DNA of 64,000 nucleotides from Nitrososphaeraceae archaeon. GTDB lineage: Archaea; Thermoproteota; Nitrososphaeria; Nitrososphaerales; Nitrososphaeraceae. The notes below the pieces were generated by a model. The model had not been told where the DNA came from. It saw nothing but the letters and a program-made list of their open reading frames with translations, and made no database searches. The stretch lies in assembly GCA_031316115.1 (NCBI GenBank), contig JALDRC010000006.1:1-64000 (forward strand). The letters run 5' to 3'. Position numbers and translations under genes: made by a program. Below, one piece after another: positions 18,484 to 27,941 of the stretch (positions are counted from its first letter, which is position 1; every line of letters starts with the position of its first letter).

Positions 18484-20946
18484 TTGAATACCCATTACAA
18501 GTCCTATAGTCTCTATTATTTTGATCTGGCTAGATGGTTCTTTCTAATCCTTGCATTCTCTGGATTTTTATCTACAGGATGGTTTGGAATTCCTCTAGCT
18601 CCAAATTACTTTACGGATGAAGACATTGATGATTTTAATTTAATGATTACAATATTAAGTGTTTTAGGGATTATCTGGGGTATAATGGCATACAGAGAGT
18701 TTACAAGATCAAAAAACCATGTTACAGAGGCAAGAATATTGTGTAAAAAACTTGATCCAGATATAGGCAATTATGTTTATCAATCTTTCAATCCACTTAC
18801 AAAAAAATATGAAAATGGATATGTACCTTTAGGACCGTTACATTTTTGGGATCCGGAGACTACAACGCCATCTTGGTTAGATAAAGGAAAGTATTGGCAT
18901 ATTTTTTTGGGTTTACAATTTCATAATAAAAATATTCTATTAACAGTGGTTTCAGATGATGAATTGAAATTGTTTTCTGAAAAACAAAATGTTGCTACTA
19001 CATCAAAGGAATTAATATCATCAAAGGAATTAATATCAAAAAAAGAAAACCTATTAACACGAAAGAAAAATTACCAATTTATAGTATGCATACCTCAATG
19101 GTTAGTTTTAGATACTGATTTTAGTAAATTCTCTCCAATTAAATCTAGCTTGGATATTACAGATGATTCTGAACTGGTAACTTTGATTAACTCCATAAAT
19201 AATCAATTGATTAACGCTACTGGTGAGATAATAGAACAAGAAAGACAACGTATAAAATATCCATGGAAGATAGGTACATTTCTAATATTTCTCAATAAAA
19301 GCCTTCCAATTAGAATTGTATATAATGAAATCTTATACAAATTAAGAAAAGATATTCCAGGACAGAAAAAAAGTTTGATAAATGAAGCTAACTTAAATTT
19401 AGCATACCTTACAAACAAAGAACTGATTGATGCTATAATACTTCTGGCGTCTATGAGAGATATATCTAAAGAGAGTATTGACAAGATAGATACTTTACTA
19501 AAATTTTTAGATAATGCTTACAAAAAACAAGGATTAGGAGATGGATCAAACAAGTATCACAACTTTCATCATAGTTTAGAGGTAGCTTTTGTTGGATTGC
19601 AATTCTTACCAAAGAGGTTGTATGAATACGAATTTTCAGGTAAAGATTTTGAAATTTTAACAGTAGCAAGTTTAGTACATGATTATGATCCCTTACAAAG
19701 ATACGATAATAAAATGAGTATAGGTTTGGGGAGAGCAGAGGGTCCAAAAGTAGAAAGAACTATACAAGAACTCTCTAGGAACAAGATTCATGAGGCATAT
19801 TTTTTATTGAATGCATCAGAATTTAGGAATTACTTTGATGAATATTATTCTTACTCACTCCCTCCTCTCAAATACAATACTACACATCCAGAGTATTTAA
19901 AATACCAAAGAGAGGAAAAAGGAAATGACAACGGTAAACCAACAGAAAGCATCATTGTAGAAACCATGGTACTGAGGACGGATTATCCATTCTATTTAAA
20001 AACAGACACTCAAAATAAATTTAAAGAGAATTTAAGGTATTTGGATTCCAGAGGGTTAGATGCTAAAAGATATGAGATTCTGGCTGAAGTATTGTGGTTA
20101 GCAGACTTGTCTGTAGTGTATACAGGTTCAGATCCTCTAAATGCATGGAATCGAGTAATTAATCTATATGATGAATTATATTTACCAAAATCGTCCATTA
20201 TAACTCAGACTGATTTGTTTTTTTCTCAGTTCATAGAAAACGATCTTTTCAAGATATTAATTACTAATAAATCATTGCCAGATATTTTCAAACAAAGATG
20301 GAATATAGTAAGTAAATTCTATCAAGAAGGAAATCCTTCAACAATTATTAATAGGACAATAGAAAGATATAAAGAATCCTATTCGAGTTTTAATTTGGGA
20401 GTAGGTATCAAATCCTGGTCAGTCTTATATAATATGGGTATTACCCATCCTAATGAATATTTCATCAGTATAGATTCAGATTTTGATTCTGTTTATGAGA
20501 TAAAAAATAGGTTAGCTATTTTAAATGCAAGAAATATTTCTTGTTATTGGGGAAAATTGGATAAATTGTTACCAAATATAAAGAGTCAATCAATTAAGGA
20601 CTTATTTTATACTATAGAAATCAAGGATAGAAATTATCAAGTTGATACTAAAGAGATATCAAATATCTTTAGATATGCAAAAAATATAGTAGAGGAAAAT
20701 GGAACTATTCAAATTTTAATTAATTCTTCTATTCTTTTTACCAATACTGAAAAATTGGTGGATATAGATAATACTTCTAAAAAAAACACTATAATAAAAG
20801 AAATTATCCAGATCTCAGATCTGTTTGATTTTAAACAAGTTAAAGAAAACAATGAGGATTTTTATTTCAACTTAAATGGTCAAGAATATTTCCAGGATAA
20901 TAATAATGATAAGAATTATTTATTAAAATTTGTAACTAACATGTAA
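18484..20946 (+). CDS. membrane-anchored HD-domain protein with a cyclic-nucleotide-PDE-like metal site
   Basis: This 820-residue protein has two N-terminal helices (about 16-35, 50-70), then a globular domain. Residues 355-545 form a helical metal-dependent phosphohydrolase. They contain Y358-H-N-F-H-H363, H399-D400 in SLVHDYDPL and D541 in WLADLSVV. YHN-x-HH plus HD is the pattern of class I cyclic nucleotide phosphodiesterases and of the wider HD superfamily. The C-terminal region (about 635-750) reads like a Rossmann-type alpha/beta domain (ISIDSDFD, NGTIQILIN). An 18-bp tandem duplication at about 18995-19035 makes SKELISSKELIS. The start is TTG, since TGA lies two codons upstream. It could degrade a product of the cyclase at 39096; that link is inference. 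Confidence 0.75.
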   Translation: MNTHYKSYSLYYFDLARWFFLILAFSGFLSTGWFGIPLAPNYFTDEDIDDFNLMITILSVLGIIWGIMAYREFTRSKNHVTEARILCKKLDPDIGNYVYQSFNPLTKKYENGYVPLGPLHFWDPETTTPSWLDKGKYWHIFLGLQFHNKNILLTVVSDDELKLFSEKQNVATTSKELISSKELISKKENLLTRKKNYQFIVCIPQWLVLDTDFSKFSPIKSSLDITDDSELVTLINSINNQLINATGEIIEQERQRIKYPWKIGTFLIFLNKSLPIRIVYNEILYKLRKDIPGQKKSLINEANLNLAYLTNKELIDAIILLASMRDISKESIDKIDTLLKFLDNAYKKQGLGDGSNKYHNFHHSLEVAFVGLQFLPKRLYEYEFSGKDFEILTVASLVHDYDPLQRYDNKMSIGLGRAEGPKVERTIQELSRNKIHEAYFLLNASEFRNYFDEYYSYSLPPLKYNTTHPEYLKYQREEKGNDNGKPTESIIVETMVLRTDYPFYLKTDTQNKFKENLRYLDSRGLDAKRYEILAEVLWLADLSVVYTGSDPLNAWNRVINLYDELYLPKSSIITQTDLFFSQFIENDLFKILITNKSLPDIFKQRWNIVSKFYQEGNPSTIINRTIERYKESYSSFNLGVGIKSWSVLYNMGITHPNEYFISIDSDFDSVYEIKNRLAILNARNISCYWGKLDKLLPNIKSQSIKDLFYTIEIKDRNYQVDTKEISNIFRYAKNIVEENGTIQILINSSILFTNTEKLVDIDNTSKKNTIIKEIIQISDLFDFKQVKENNEDFYFNLNGQEYFQDNNNDKNYLLKFVTNM

Positions 20947-21843
20947 ACAACAAATATCAGTTATTTATCAGGGATAAAGTAAAACTGCATAGGTCAAAAT
21001 TTTATATGTCAGAAATCCAATTAAAGGATCAGTACTTTTGACTGTACATCCTAACACTAGTACATAATTATGGTATGAAACATCAGAATTTTGTATATAA
21101 TATGAATAGATTTATTATTCATTAAAACATGAACTTGTAAGATGGATTTTATCCTATTATTAATAATTATTTCATGCATTCCGAGATTATAAGAAATGGA
21201 GATAATAGAAAGATAGATATAGACATAGTATCCTATTGATTTAATAACAACTGATAACATGCTTAATTATGGTAATCAAAAATGTTTAATTCTTTTAAAA
21301 CATTTGAAATGTCAATGTAAAAATTAGACGAAATATGCTATAATGGACCTATTAAATATGACATAAATGTATATATTTTATATTTAATTAATAAATGTAA
21401 AATATCTACTCTTTGTCGACACAAATTTGACAATATTAACCTTAGAATAATAATTTATCTATGCATGCAGATGAACGTGACTTTTGTAAATAATATGGTT
21501 TACCTATTTATCTTTTCAGATGGAATATACTTAATTTCTATCAAATCATGGATTATTCCTCGACCATGAATTATTTTACCCTGAGTTATTTTTCACAGTT
21601 CCGCTAAAAAATCACCTACTTCCACATATGAGATTTATTGTAAGAAGAATATTTTGATTGTATTTTGAAAGTTTTTTGCTAGTTCCATTATGTCTTTTAA
21701 AAACTCATCCAGTCCGATGACATATCCGAGTGTTGAGATTGCAGTGGAAGATCTTGCTCATTTGCCAAAGAATATTCTCATTTTCTTTTATTATAACGTT
21801 TTTTGGACTATTTTTCATAATATTGGGATAAGATAATTATGTC
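20947..21843. other. intergenic with a possible eroded coding segment
   Basis: The minus strand between about 21530 and 21790 has a protein-like run (STLGYVIGLDEFLKDIMELA, then later GKIIHGRGIIHDLIEIKY) broken by two stops. No family was recognised. The rest shows nothing. Confidence 0.3.
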
Positions 21844-21851
21844 GGATTGTA
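21844..21851. repeat. 8-bp target-site duplication, left copy
   Basis: GGATTGTA here is repeated exactly at 22573-22580, directly outside both ends of the second IS6-like element. Confidence 0.9.
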
Positions 21852-22572
21852 GGCTCTGTTAATTTAAGATAATACTCACCTCTTTTTCTAACTCAAAATG
21901 ATTATTGTTTGCTATAGTATCATTGTACATAGAAATAAAGAATTGTATCTAGTTATTAACATGAAATAAATTACATTCCTCTTGTCTACATGGATAGTAA
22001 TCTTCAAAACTTTCTATTCTGTCTTTCAAAAACTGGTTTACTCTTTCCATCAAACTTTTCTCTATTGAAGAATGCAAATAGTGTTTTAATCCAATTACAT
22101 TGCATGCTTGATCATACCAGGTACCACCATATGTATAGATGGTATGTTTTCCATACTTTGATACAAGAGAACTGATAAAATTCTCTGCTACAAACATGTT
22201 TCTCTCTTCTGATATATGGATTCCAAGAACAGATCTCGGGACTAGTTCAATACAAATCCATAACCAAAAATGGGGGTTACCAATCTGAACAATGGTTTCA
22301 TCTATAATAAAAGCGGTTACTCTTTTTCTTTTGTAGATCTGACAACAACCAACTCTTTGTATCCATTTCCAAACAGAAACATGACTTTGCTTTTCATCTC
22401 TAAATATTACTAATGCTTTAGATGTATTACGTAAACTCAAACCAAGAAAGTACAAATACAAAGAATACAACACTATACACGTAGATGTTCTGTTTCTTTC
22501 AAATTTGATTTGATTCATATGATAGATAGAATGTTCTTAGCTATAGCTGTTTCTGATTAAATTAACAGAGCC
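21852..22572 (-). mobile_element. IS6-like insertion sequence, copy 2 (recently inactivated)
   Basis: The element is 721 bp, the same length as copy 1, with inverted repeats GGCTCTGTTAATTTAA (left) and the reverse complement of TTAAATTAACAGAGCC (right, ending 22572). The perfect 8-bp duplication shows it arrived by transposition and has not been rearranged since. Its transposase gene carries two inactivating changes. Confidence 0.92.
21859..22518 (-). pseudogene. IS6-like transposase with D130Y and an amber codon at 190
   Basis: Aligned with copy 1, the catalytic D130 is changed to Tyr (YTYGG instead of YTDGG), and W190 is TAG (21949-21951), so translation ends after 189 residues. The sequence beyond the stop still reads IQFFISMYNDTIA in frame to TAA at 21859-21861. 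There are no indels, so inactivation is recent. Most other differences are conservative (V38I, D42E, R44Q). Confidence 0.9.
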
Positions 22573-22805
22573 GGATTGTATATCTAAAACCAGAATATTT
22601 ACTACAAAATACAAAATAGTATCTTTCTATTCTTTTAAAATACATTATCTATATTATAAATCTATAAGAAGGATTAAGAAGCTGATAGATCAATGTATTA
22701 TCGAGTTTATTTTAGAAAATAATTATGTATCATTAGAATAGTACAAATAAATGGATTAACATCCATTCGTTATAGGTTTATTTTTGGTTCTCTAGATATA
22801 ATTCA

Positions 22806-24311
22806 TTATTTGACCCTTGAGTGTAATTCCATCTTTATTCCTTTTTTAGGATTGAGTGTTATTCCAGGATCTAGTTTGATGCGTTGGTTTGGTACTAGTT
22901 TCATTGTCCATGACATCATTATATTGGATATAATCAATATGCCTTCCTGCCAAGCGAAAGGTTCTCCTATACAACCTCGCAACCCACCTCCAAATGGAAA
23001 ATAAGCGAAACGAGGAAGATGTCTTTTAAATTCATCTGTCCATCTATCAGGATTAAATAATTCAGGATCTTCATAGAAACGAGAATCTCTATGCATAACA
23101 TATTGGCTCATAAATATTGCAGAATCCTTTGGAATTGTATAATCACCTAAATCATAGTCTTCTTTGACAATTCTGCCTATTGACCAAACTGGAGGATATA
23201 ATCGCATTGATTCGCGTAATACTTTTTCAGTATATTTCAATTTGGGTAGATCTTTAACAGTAATGCTTTTCTTTGATTTCTGATTATCCGTTGTTCCAGA
23301 TTTATCTTCATCCTTCTGATTCTGTAGAATTGATTCTATTTCTTGAGTTATTTTTTTTTCTATCTCGGGATGTTGAGAAATAAGATAAAATGTCCAAGTT
23401 AATGCGTTAGCGGTAGTTTCATGCCCCGCTATGAGCATTGTTATCAAATGATCGCGTATTTGTTTATCTGGCAATGCAGAATAAGATGTATCTTGATTTT
23501 TGATATTGTTGTTTTTTTGATTATTTTTAGATTGATTTTCTAAATTAGTAGTTTCATTAGCCTTTTGTGTCAGTAATAATTTTGTAAGTAGATCGGTATT
23601 ATCTGATTTTAAATTATTTACATCAGAAATATCTTGATCTTGAATCATTTTTTTTCTATCAGAAATTAGATTATAAACTATATTTTCAAGTGTTTGGCCT
23701 GCTTTCCTACTTTGTGCTACCTTAGGTAGAATGGGTATACTATCTAATACATGTCCGATTGGATGTTGGAGTCTTTTGGAATATTCTTTGGTTATAGAAA
23801 ATGCTTTAGTAAATTGTTCTGCTTCTTTAGTATCCATATCATAATTCATCATTGACTTACATATTATTGCAAAGGTCAAATCTATCATTTCTTTATGAAT
23901 ATCGATTATCGATCCGTCTATCCATTGCCTAGAGACGTCAACAGAATATTTACTCATTATCGACCCATATGATGAAATCTTTTTGGGGAGAAAAAAAGGA
24001 TGTATAACTCTTTTCTGACTGTCATGTAGTTCTCCTTCGCTTGTTACTAATCCTTCACCGAGAAACCTTTTGGCAGTTTGTAAACGTTTTCCTTTTTTGA
24101 AGTTGTGATGATCATAGATTAATACTTGTTCAATATAATCGGGATTATTTATTAAATAAACATCTTGACGAGCTAATTTAAAATGAGAAATATCACCATA
24201 CTTTTTTGCAATATTATTGAAAGTGTTAATAGGATCATGAAGAAATTTACGTAAAATCTTAGCTGGAAGTATAGATGTAGGTCCAGAAGGATATTTTATA
24301 TTTTTTTCCAT
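22806..24311 (-). CDS. cytochrome P450
   Basis: A heme-thiolate monooxygenase of 501 residues from the start chosen here. The I-helix oxygen motif is AGHETT, the K-helix E-S-M-R gives ExxR, and the PERF-like FNPDRW precedes the heme loop FPFGGGLRGCIG with the Cys ligand. Two Asn/Gln/Lys-rich linkers (about 275-300 and 355-372 in the longest frame) interrupt an otherwise bacterial-type fold. The frame is open for 22 more codons upstream, but a TATA box sits 26 nt before the ATG at 24311, so that extension is probably promoter. No ferredoxin or reductase gene is adjacent. Substrate unknown; fatty acids or terpenoids are possible. Confidence 0.93.
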   Translation of the reverse strand: MEKNIKYPSGPTSILPAKILRKFLHDPINTFNNIAKKYGDISHFKLARQDVYLINNPDYIEQVLIYDHHNFKKGKRLQTAKRFLGEGLVTSEGELHDSQKRVIHPFFLPKKISSYGSIMSKYSVDVSRQWIDGSIIDIHKEMIDLTFAIICKSMMNYDMDTKEAEQFTKAFSITKEYSKRLQHPIGHVLDSIPILPKVAQSRKAGQTLENIVYNLISDRKKMIQDQDISDVNNLKSDNTDLLTKLLLTQKANETTNLENQSKNNQKNNNIKNQDTSYSALPDKQIRDHLITMLIAGHETTANALTWTFYLISQHPEIEKKITQEIESILQNQKDEDKSGTTDNQKSKKSITVKDLPKLKYTEKVLRESMRLYPPVWSIGRIVKEDYDLGDYTIPKDSAIFMSQYVMHRDSRFYEDPELFNPDRWTDEFKRHLPRFAYFPFGGGLRGCIGEPFAWQEGILIISNIMMSWTMKLVPNQRIKLDPGITLNPKKGIKMELHSRVK

Positions 24312-24331
24312 ACTGCTACAACAGACTACTA

Positions 24332-24341
24332 ACATATAAAA
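24332..24341 (-). promoter_or_regulatory. TATA box that fixes the P450 start
   Basis: On the minus strand TTTTATATGT is centred about 26 nt before ATG 24311. This favours a leaderless message starting there and argues against the longer frame from 24377. Confidence 0.5.
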
Positions 24342-24853
24342 TTTAAATAATATGATTATAATATTCCAAAACTCCATTCATGCAGATAATATTTTAGACA
24401 AAATTAGCATTACAGGTTAAAAAATCAAGTCTTTTAACATTCCAAAGTATTTTATATGTAGTATTGATCTCAACTTCAATACATTTCATTCTTTATTTTT
24501 GAATCCTCTCAGGATTGATTATATAAATAAAGTGATTTGGCATTATGTTATTTCTTTTATTTGTCTTGGTTGTCATGTACTGCCATCTAATGCGATTAGT
24601 TCAAAGATAATTTAATTACCTTCAATGTGTTATTTACATAGTTTTTAGATTTCTCTATATATATAAGATTTGTATGTGTGGTATATTGGTAACTTTATTT
24701 GAGAGAACAATAATTATGAAAAATCATATATTAAAGTGATGTAACATATACCAACAATCATATCAATGTGGGTATTTACATTTTAAGATAGTTGATAAGT
24801 GTGAATAAAAAATTTATGTAAAGTATATATTTTAAATAGTAAACAAGTTAAGA
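24342..24853. other. intergenic between divergent genes
   Basis: It holds the promoters of the P450 and amidohydrolase genes. TATATTTTAAATAG at about 24825-24838 lies 15-29 nt before the ATG at 24854. No gene seen. Confidence 0.4.
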
Positions 24854-25672
24854 ATGCAGATTATCGATGTTCATGTTCATCTTAATTATTACAATAATAG
24901 AAATCAGGGTCAAGATATACCAAGCTTGCAAAATAGATTGGAGTTTCTCTTAGCAAATATGAGAACTTATAATATAGATTATTCGCTAATTCTAACTTCA
25001 TACATTGTTAACTCAAATAGACCACCTACATCAGATATTATCAAAATTGTCAATAAGAATAAAATATCTAATAAAGTTGGAATAGTTGCAAGTTATACCA
25101 TTAGTAATAATGACTTTAATAATTTAACAAAATATAAAACATGGATTAAAAATGGCATTATAAAAGGAATAAAAATATACTGTGGATATGAATATTATTA
25201 TCCTAATGATAAAAGATATCAACCTATATATGACTTATGTATTGAATATAAAATTCCTGTTATGATTCATACTGGCGATACTTATTCTCCGAAAGGTAAA
25301 ATCAAATATTCACATCCTTTAAATGTAGATGAGATAGCGGTTGATAATCCTAATCTGAATATTGTTATATGTCATTTAGGAAATCCCTGGATATTAGATT
25401 GTCAGGAAGTCATATATAAGAATAAAAATGTCTATGCTGATATTTCTGGATTGGTTGAAGGTAATTTCAACAAGTATAATCAAAGATGGTATGGTGTTAG
25501 AATAAATGAAATGTTGGAATATATTGGTAAACCACATCGCCTACTTTTTGGGAGCGATTGGCCTATATCTAATATGAATTCCTACCTAAATTTTGTAGAA
25601 AATCTGAAGTTAGATAATGAATCAATAGAATTTTTAATGGGAAAAAATGCCCAGAAGATTTTCCATACATAA
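24854..25672 (+). CDS. amidohydrolase 2 family metal-dependent hydrolase
   Basis: This 272-residue TIM-barrel protein has the H7-x-H9 motif at strand 1 (IIDVHVHL), a strand-5 His in PVMIHTGD, a strand-6 His in IVICHLGNPW and a strand-8 Asp in LLFGSDWPISN. These are the metal ligands and catalytic Asp of the amidohydrolase 2 family (ACMSD-like decarboxylases, resorcylate decarboxylases, lactonases). A hydrolysis or decarboxylation of a small carboxylic compound is likely; the exact reaction cannot be told. Cytoplasmic, monocistronic. Confidence 0.9.
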   Translation: MQIIDVHVHLNYYNNRNQGQDIPSLQNRLEFLLANMRTYNIDYSLILTSYIVNSNRPPTSDIIKIVNKNKISNKVGIVASYTISNNDFNNLTKYKTWIKNGIIKGIKIYCGYEYYYPNDKRYQPIYDLCIEYKIPVMIHTGDTYSPKGKIKYSHPLNVDEIAVDNPNLNIVICHLGNPWILDCQEVIYKNKNVYADISGLVEGNFNKYNQRWYGVRINEMLEYIGKPHRLLFGSDWPISNMNSYLNFVENLKLDNESIEFLMGKNAQKIFHT

Positions 25673-26024
25673 AGATAGGTAATTTATAAAATTATTTAAT
25701 AATTTTTACAAAAATTTATTTATTCTTTCCTTTAATGCATAATCTCTACATCATTATCTTAGTGACCAGAGTTTATCTTTGATTTCTTGATTTTTATTTA
25801 TGCTTTTACTAGCTATATATATTATGTATTAGGGAAAGTTTTTGTATTCGAAGAAGGTTGAAAAGTAGTTCGTGAAATAGAAAGTAAACTTTATGGATTT
25901 TTACCTATAATAGTAATATTAGGTCAGATCAAGAACCTATAGTGTTCATATTAAACCATATCAATAGTCAAGTTAGGGAATATATCAAATAAATTAAGAG
26001 ATTTATTCTGTTTGCGTTGTAATT
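25673..26024. other. intergenic between convergent genes
   Basis: No gene, RNA or repeat recognised. Confidence 0.4.
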
Positions 26025-26678
26025 TCATACACTTAATGGATTCATCCATTCTATAAAACTAGCATAGTTTAAAGATCGCGTATCATCCAAATAGTTTGGT
26101 AATATCTTTATAAATTTAAAATTATTGTGTAATTCAAATGATAATACTGGATCTCGCAATTCACGTTCAATTACTTTATGCGCATATTCCAGTGGAGTCA
26201 TTTCATGTGAATAATCACAATAATTAAATAATCTTCCACCTCCTATCATTCGTTTTAAATTTAAGTTCATGGTTACATATTTTCTAGCTTCATAAAGCAT
26301 ACTACCTATTCCCTCATGTCTATATTTAGGATGTGTTGAAATATCAGCTCCATATAGACTATCTCCTTCCTTATTGTGATTGGTAAACATACCATTATCA
26401 GTAATTTCTATCCAAGTATGTTCTGCATATTCTGGTTTTAGCGCAACTATTAAAGTGCTAGCAGAACCAACCACTGTCCCATCTGGTTCGACAGCAACAA
26501 ATTGTCCTTCTGGAAATATTTTGAGATGACTTGTTAACTCTTCCTCCTTCCAGATATTACCATATCTGGCTAAATAAGGCATTGATTCTTTTTGAAGATC
26601 TATTATCTTAGGAATATCTTCTTTCTTAGTGTATCTAATTTTAGCACCTGTTTGATGTGCATGAAGTAACTCATTCAT
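26025..26678 (-). CDS. GNAT-family N-acetyltransferase
   Basis: This 217-residue acetyl-CoA-dependent acetyltransferase begins with the GNAT strand IRYTKKEDIPKIIDLQKESM. Motif A is ADISTHPKYRHEGIGSMLYE (about 128-147), which binds the pyrophosphate of acetyl-CoA (R-x-x-G-I-G). The middle carries FVAVEPDGTVVGSASTLIV. A C-terminal extension includes YCDYSHEMTPLEYAHKVI. Target unknown. The gene is single and convergent with the amidohydrolase. Confidence 0.88.
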   Translation of the reverse strand: MNELLHAHQTGAKIRYTKKEDIPKIIDLQKESMPYLARYGNIWKEEELTSHLKIFPEGQFVAVEPDGTVVGSASTLIVALKPEYAEHTWIEITDNGMFTNHNKEGDSLYGADISTHPKYRHEGIGSMLYEARKYVTMNLNLKRMIGGGRLFNYCDYSHEMTPLEYAHKVIERELRDPVLSFELHNNFKFIKILPNYLDDTRSLNYASFIEWMNPLSV

Positions 26679-27210
26679 AATAGCAATAAATAATTAAAAA
26701 ACCCAATTTAAATATGATGGTTTACTCCATAGTAAACAAATATCTATTTCAAATAAATATCAAAATTATTTTTATTCTATAGACTGCATTCTATTGTTCT
26801 ATTAACTTTAGAAAATAAAAATGGTTTGAACTAGGTCTTATCTCGGAATTAACTGTTATATAGCATTTAGGTCTTAAATGAAAACTTTGGTAATACTACA
26901 CATCGTTTAGATATGTTTACATTTTAAATATTTACTCAAATCTCTATTAGCTTTATCTTTTTTAATTATACACACATGATTTAGTAACATATCAATAAGT
27001 CCCATGTTAAAATTAACACATGTGGATGAGTTATAATATTTTTGTTAAAGTAATTCTTTAGAAGTAACATAAAATATCATAAAATAATGGATTCACTTCA
27101 GAATCTAGTATACATATATTTTTTTTATATAAACTTTTATTGTTATAGTAATTTATTGATTTTTCATTAGCTGCAAATTTAAGATAGTGTCTTCTTAAAT
27201 TTAATCCTTG
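26679..27210. other. intergenic between divergent genes, no gene seen
   Basis: Only AT-rich spacer. The short TTG codon at 27208 directly precedes the ATG chosen for the next gene. Confidence 0.4.
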
Positions 27211-27804
27211 ATGGTTGAATCTGTACCACCAAGGTGGTTTCGCTTGCTACAGGTAGTAAGTGGCATAGTGTTGCTTGTTTTATCTTCCATAGTGATCATA
27301 TTAGGATTTCCTTTCTTTACTTTGCATACAATAATCACCATTTTATCAATCACTTTGTTAATAATCGGAGTTGAAAGAATATCATTGGTTTTACTATCGT
27401 CTACGCCTACATATGCTTCAGCGCATAAAAAGAGTACTCTATTTACCAATATAGGTTTAGGAGTCTTAGCACTAGCTTTTGCAATAATATCATTTATTTT
27501 TCCAAAAACTGTATCTGCAATACCATTGGTTTTATTATCTGTGACTATAAGTGTAATGTTTAATGGTTTTGGTAGATTATTACAAGGGATACTTGCTCGA
27601 AAACAATCAATTTGGTTCAGGATAACTAGTTTAAGTCTTGGTGCTTTATCCATAGGAGGAGGTATTTTTGTCGGTAATTCTGACATATTTGGAATTGTAT
27701 TTCCTATTAGAATATTATTTGTAATACTTTTTATTCACGGAATAGCTATGATTTTTTTTGGATCTTTTGGGAAATTATCAATAGAACACATGTTAAAGAA
27801 GTAA
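27211..27804 (+). CDS. DUF308/HdeD-like six-helix membrane protein
   Basis: This 197-residue protein has six predicted helices in three similar pairs (about 13-33, 38-58, 78-98, 103-122, 137-155, 160-182). GIVLLVLSSIVIILGFPFF and GVLALAFAIISFIFP repeat the pattern typical of DUF308. Family members include E. coli HdeD (acid stress), but function here is unknown. ATG 27211 is preferred to the adjacent TTG. The gene is followed by the EamA transporter on the same strand, which has its own promoter. Confidence 0.82.
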   Translation: MVESVPPRWFRLLQVVSGIVLLVLSSIVIILGFPFFTLHTIITILSITLLIIGVERISLVLLSSTPTYASAHKKSTLFTNIGLGVLALAFAIISFIFPKTVSAIPLVLLSVTISVMFNGFGRLLQGILARKQSIWFRITSLSLGALSIGGGIFVGNSDIFGIVFPIRILFVILFIHGIAMIFFGSFGKLSIEHMLKK

Positions 27805-27913
27805 TTATTATTTAGGATATGATCTTTAAGGTTTTAAATGATCATTCATTATCTTTAAAATTACCACCAAATCAATCCAAATTTAAAACTATTAATAGTA
27901 TTTAATATTCACG

Positions 27914-27921
27914 TTTATAAC
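27914..27921 (+). promoter_or_regulatory. TATA box of the EamA transporter gene
   Basis: TTTATAAC lies 25 nt before ATG 27942, spacing that fits leaderless transcription. Confidence 0.45.
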
Positions 27922-27941
27922 AACAGGTATTCCAAAAATCG

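Noticed and set aside
915-21951. Three TAG codons at Trp-like positions in transposase genes, suggesting TAG readthrough or recoding
   Set aside because: TAG ends many ordinary genes here (7340-7342, 35835-35837, 36664-36666), so the transposase TAGs are better read as G-to-A decay.
24312-24377. 22-residue N-terminal hydrophobic extension of the P450, like a membrane anchor
   Set aside because: A TATA box at 24332-24341 lies inside it, 26 nt before ATG 24311, so the extension is more likely promoter DNA.
27201-27686. 161-codon frame antisense to the DUF308 gene
   Set aside because: The plus strand encodes a clear six-helix protein; the antisense frame has no signature.
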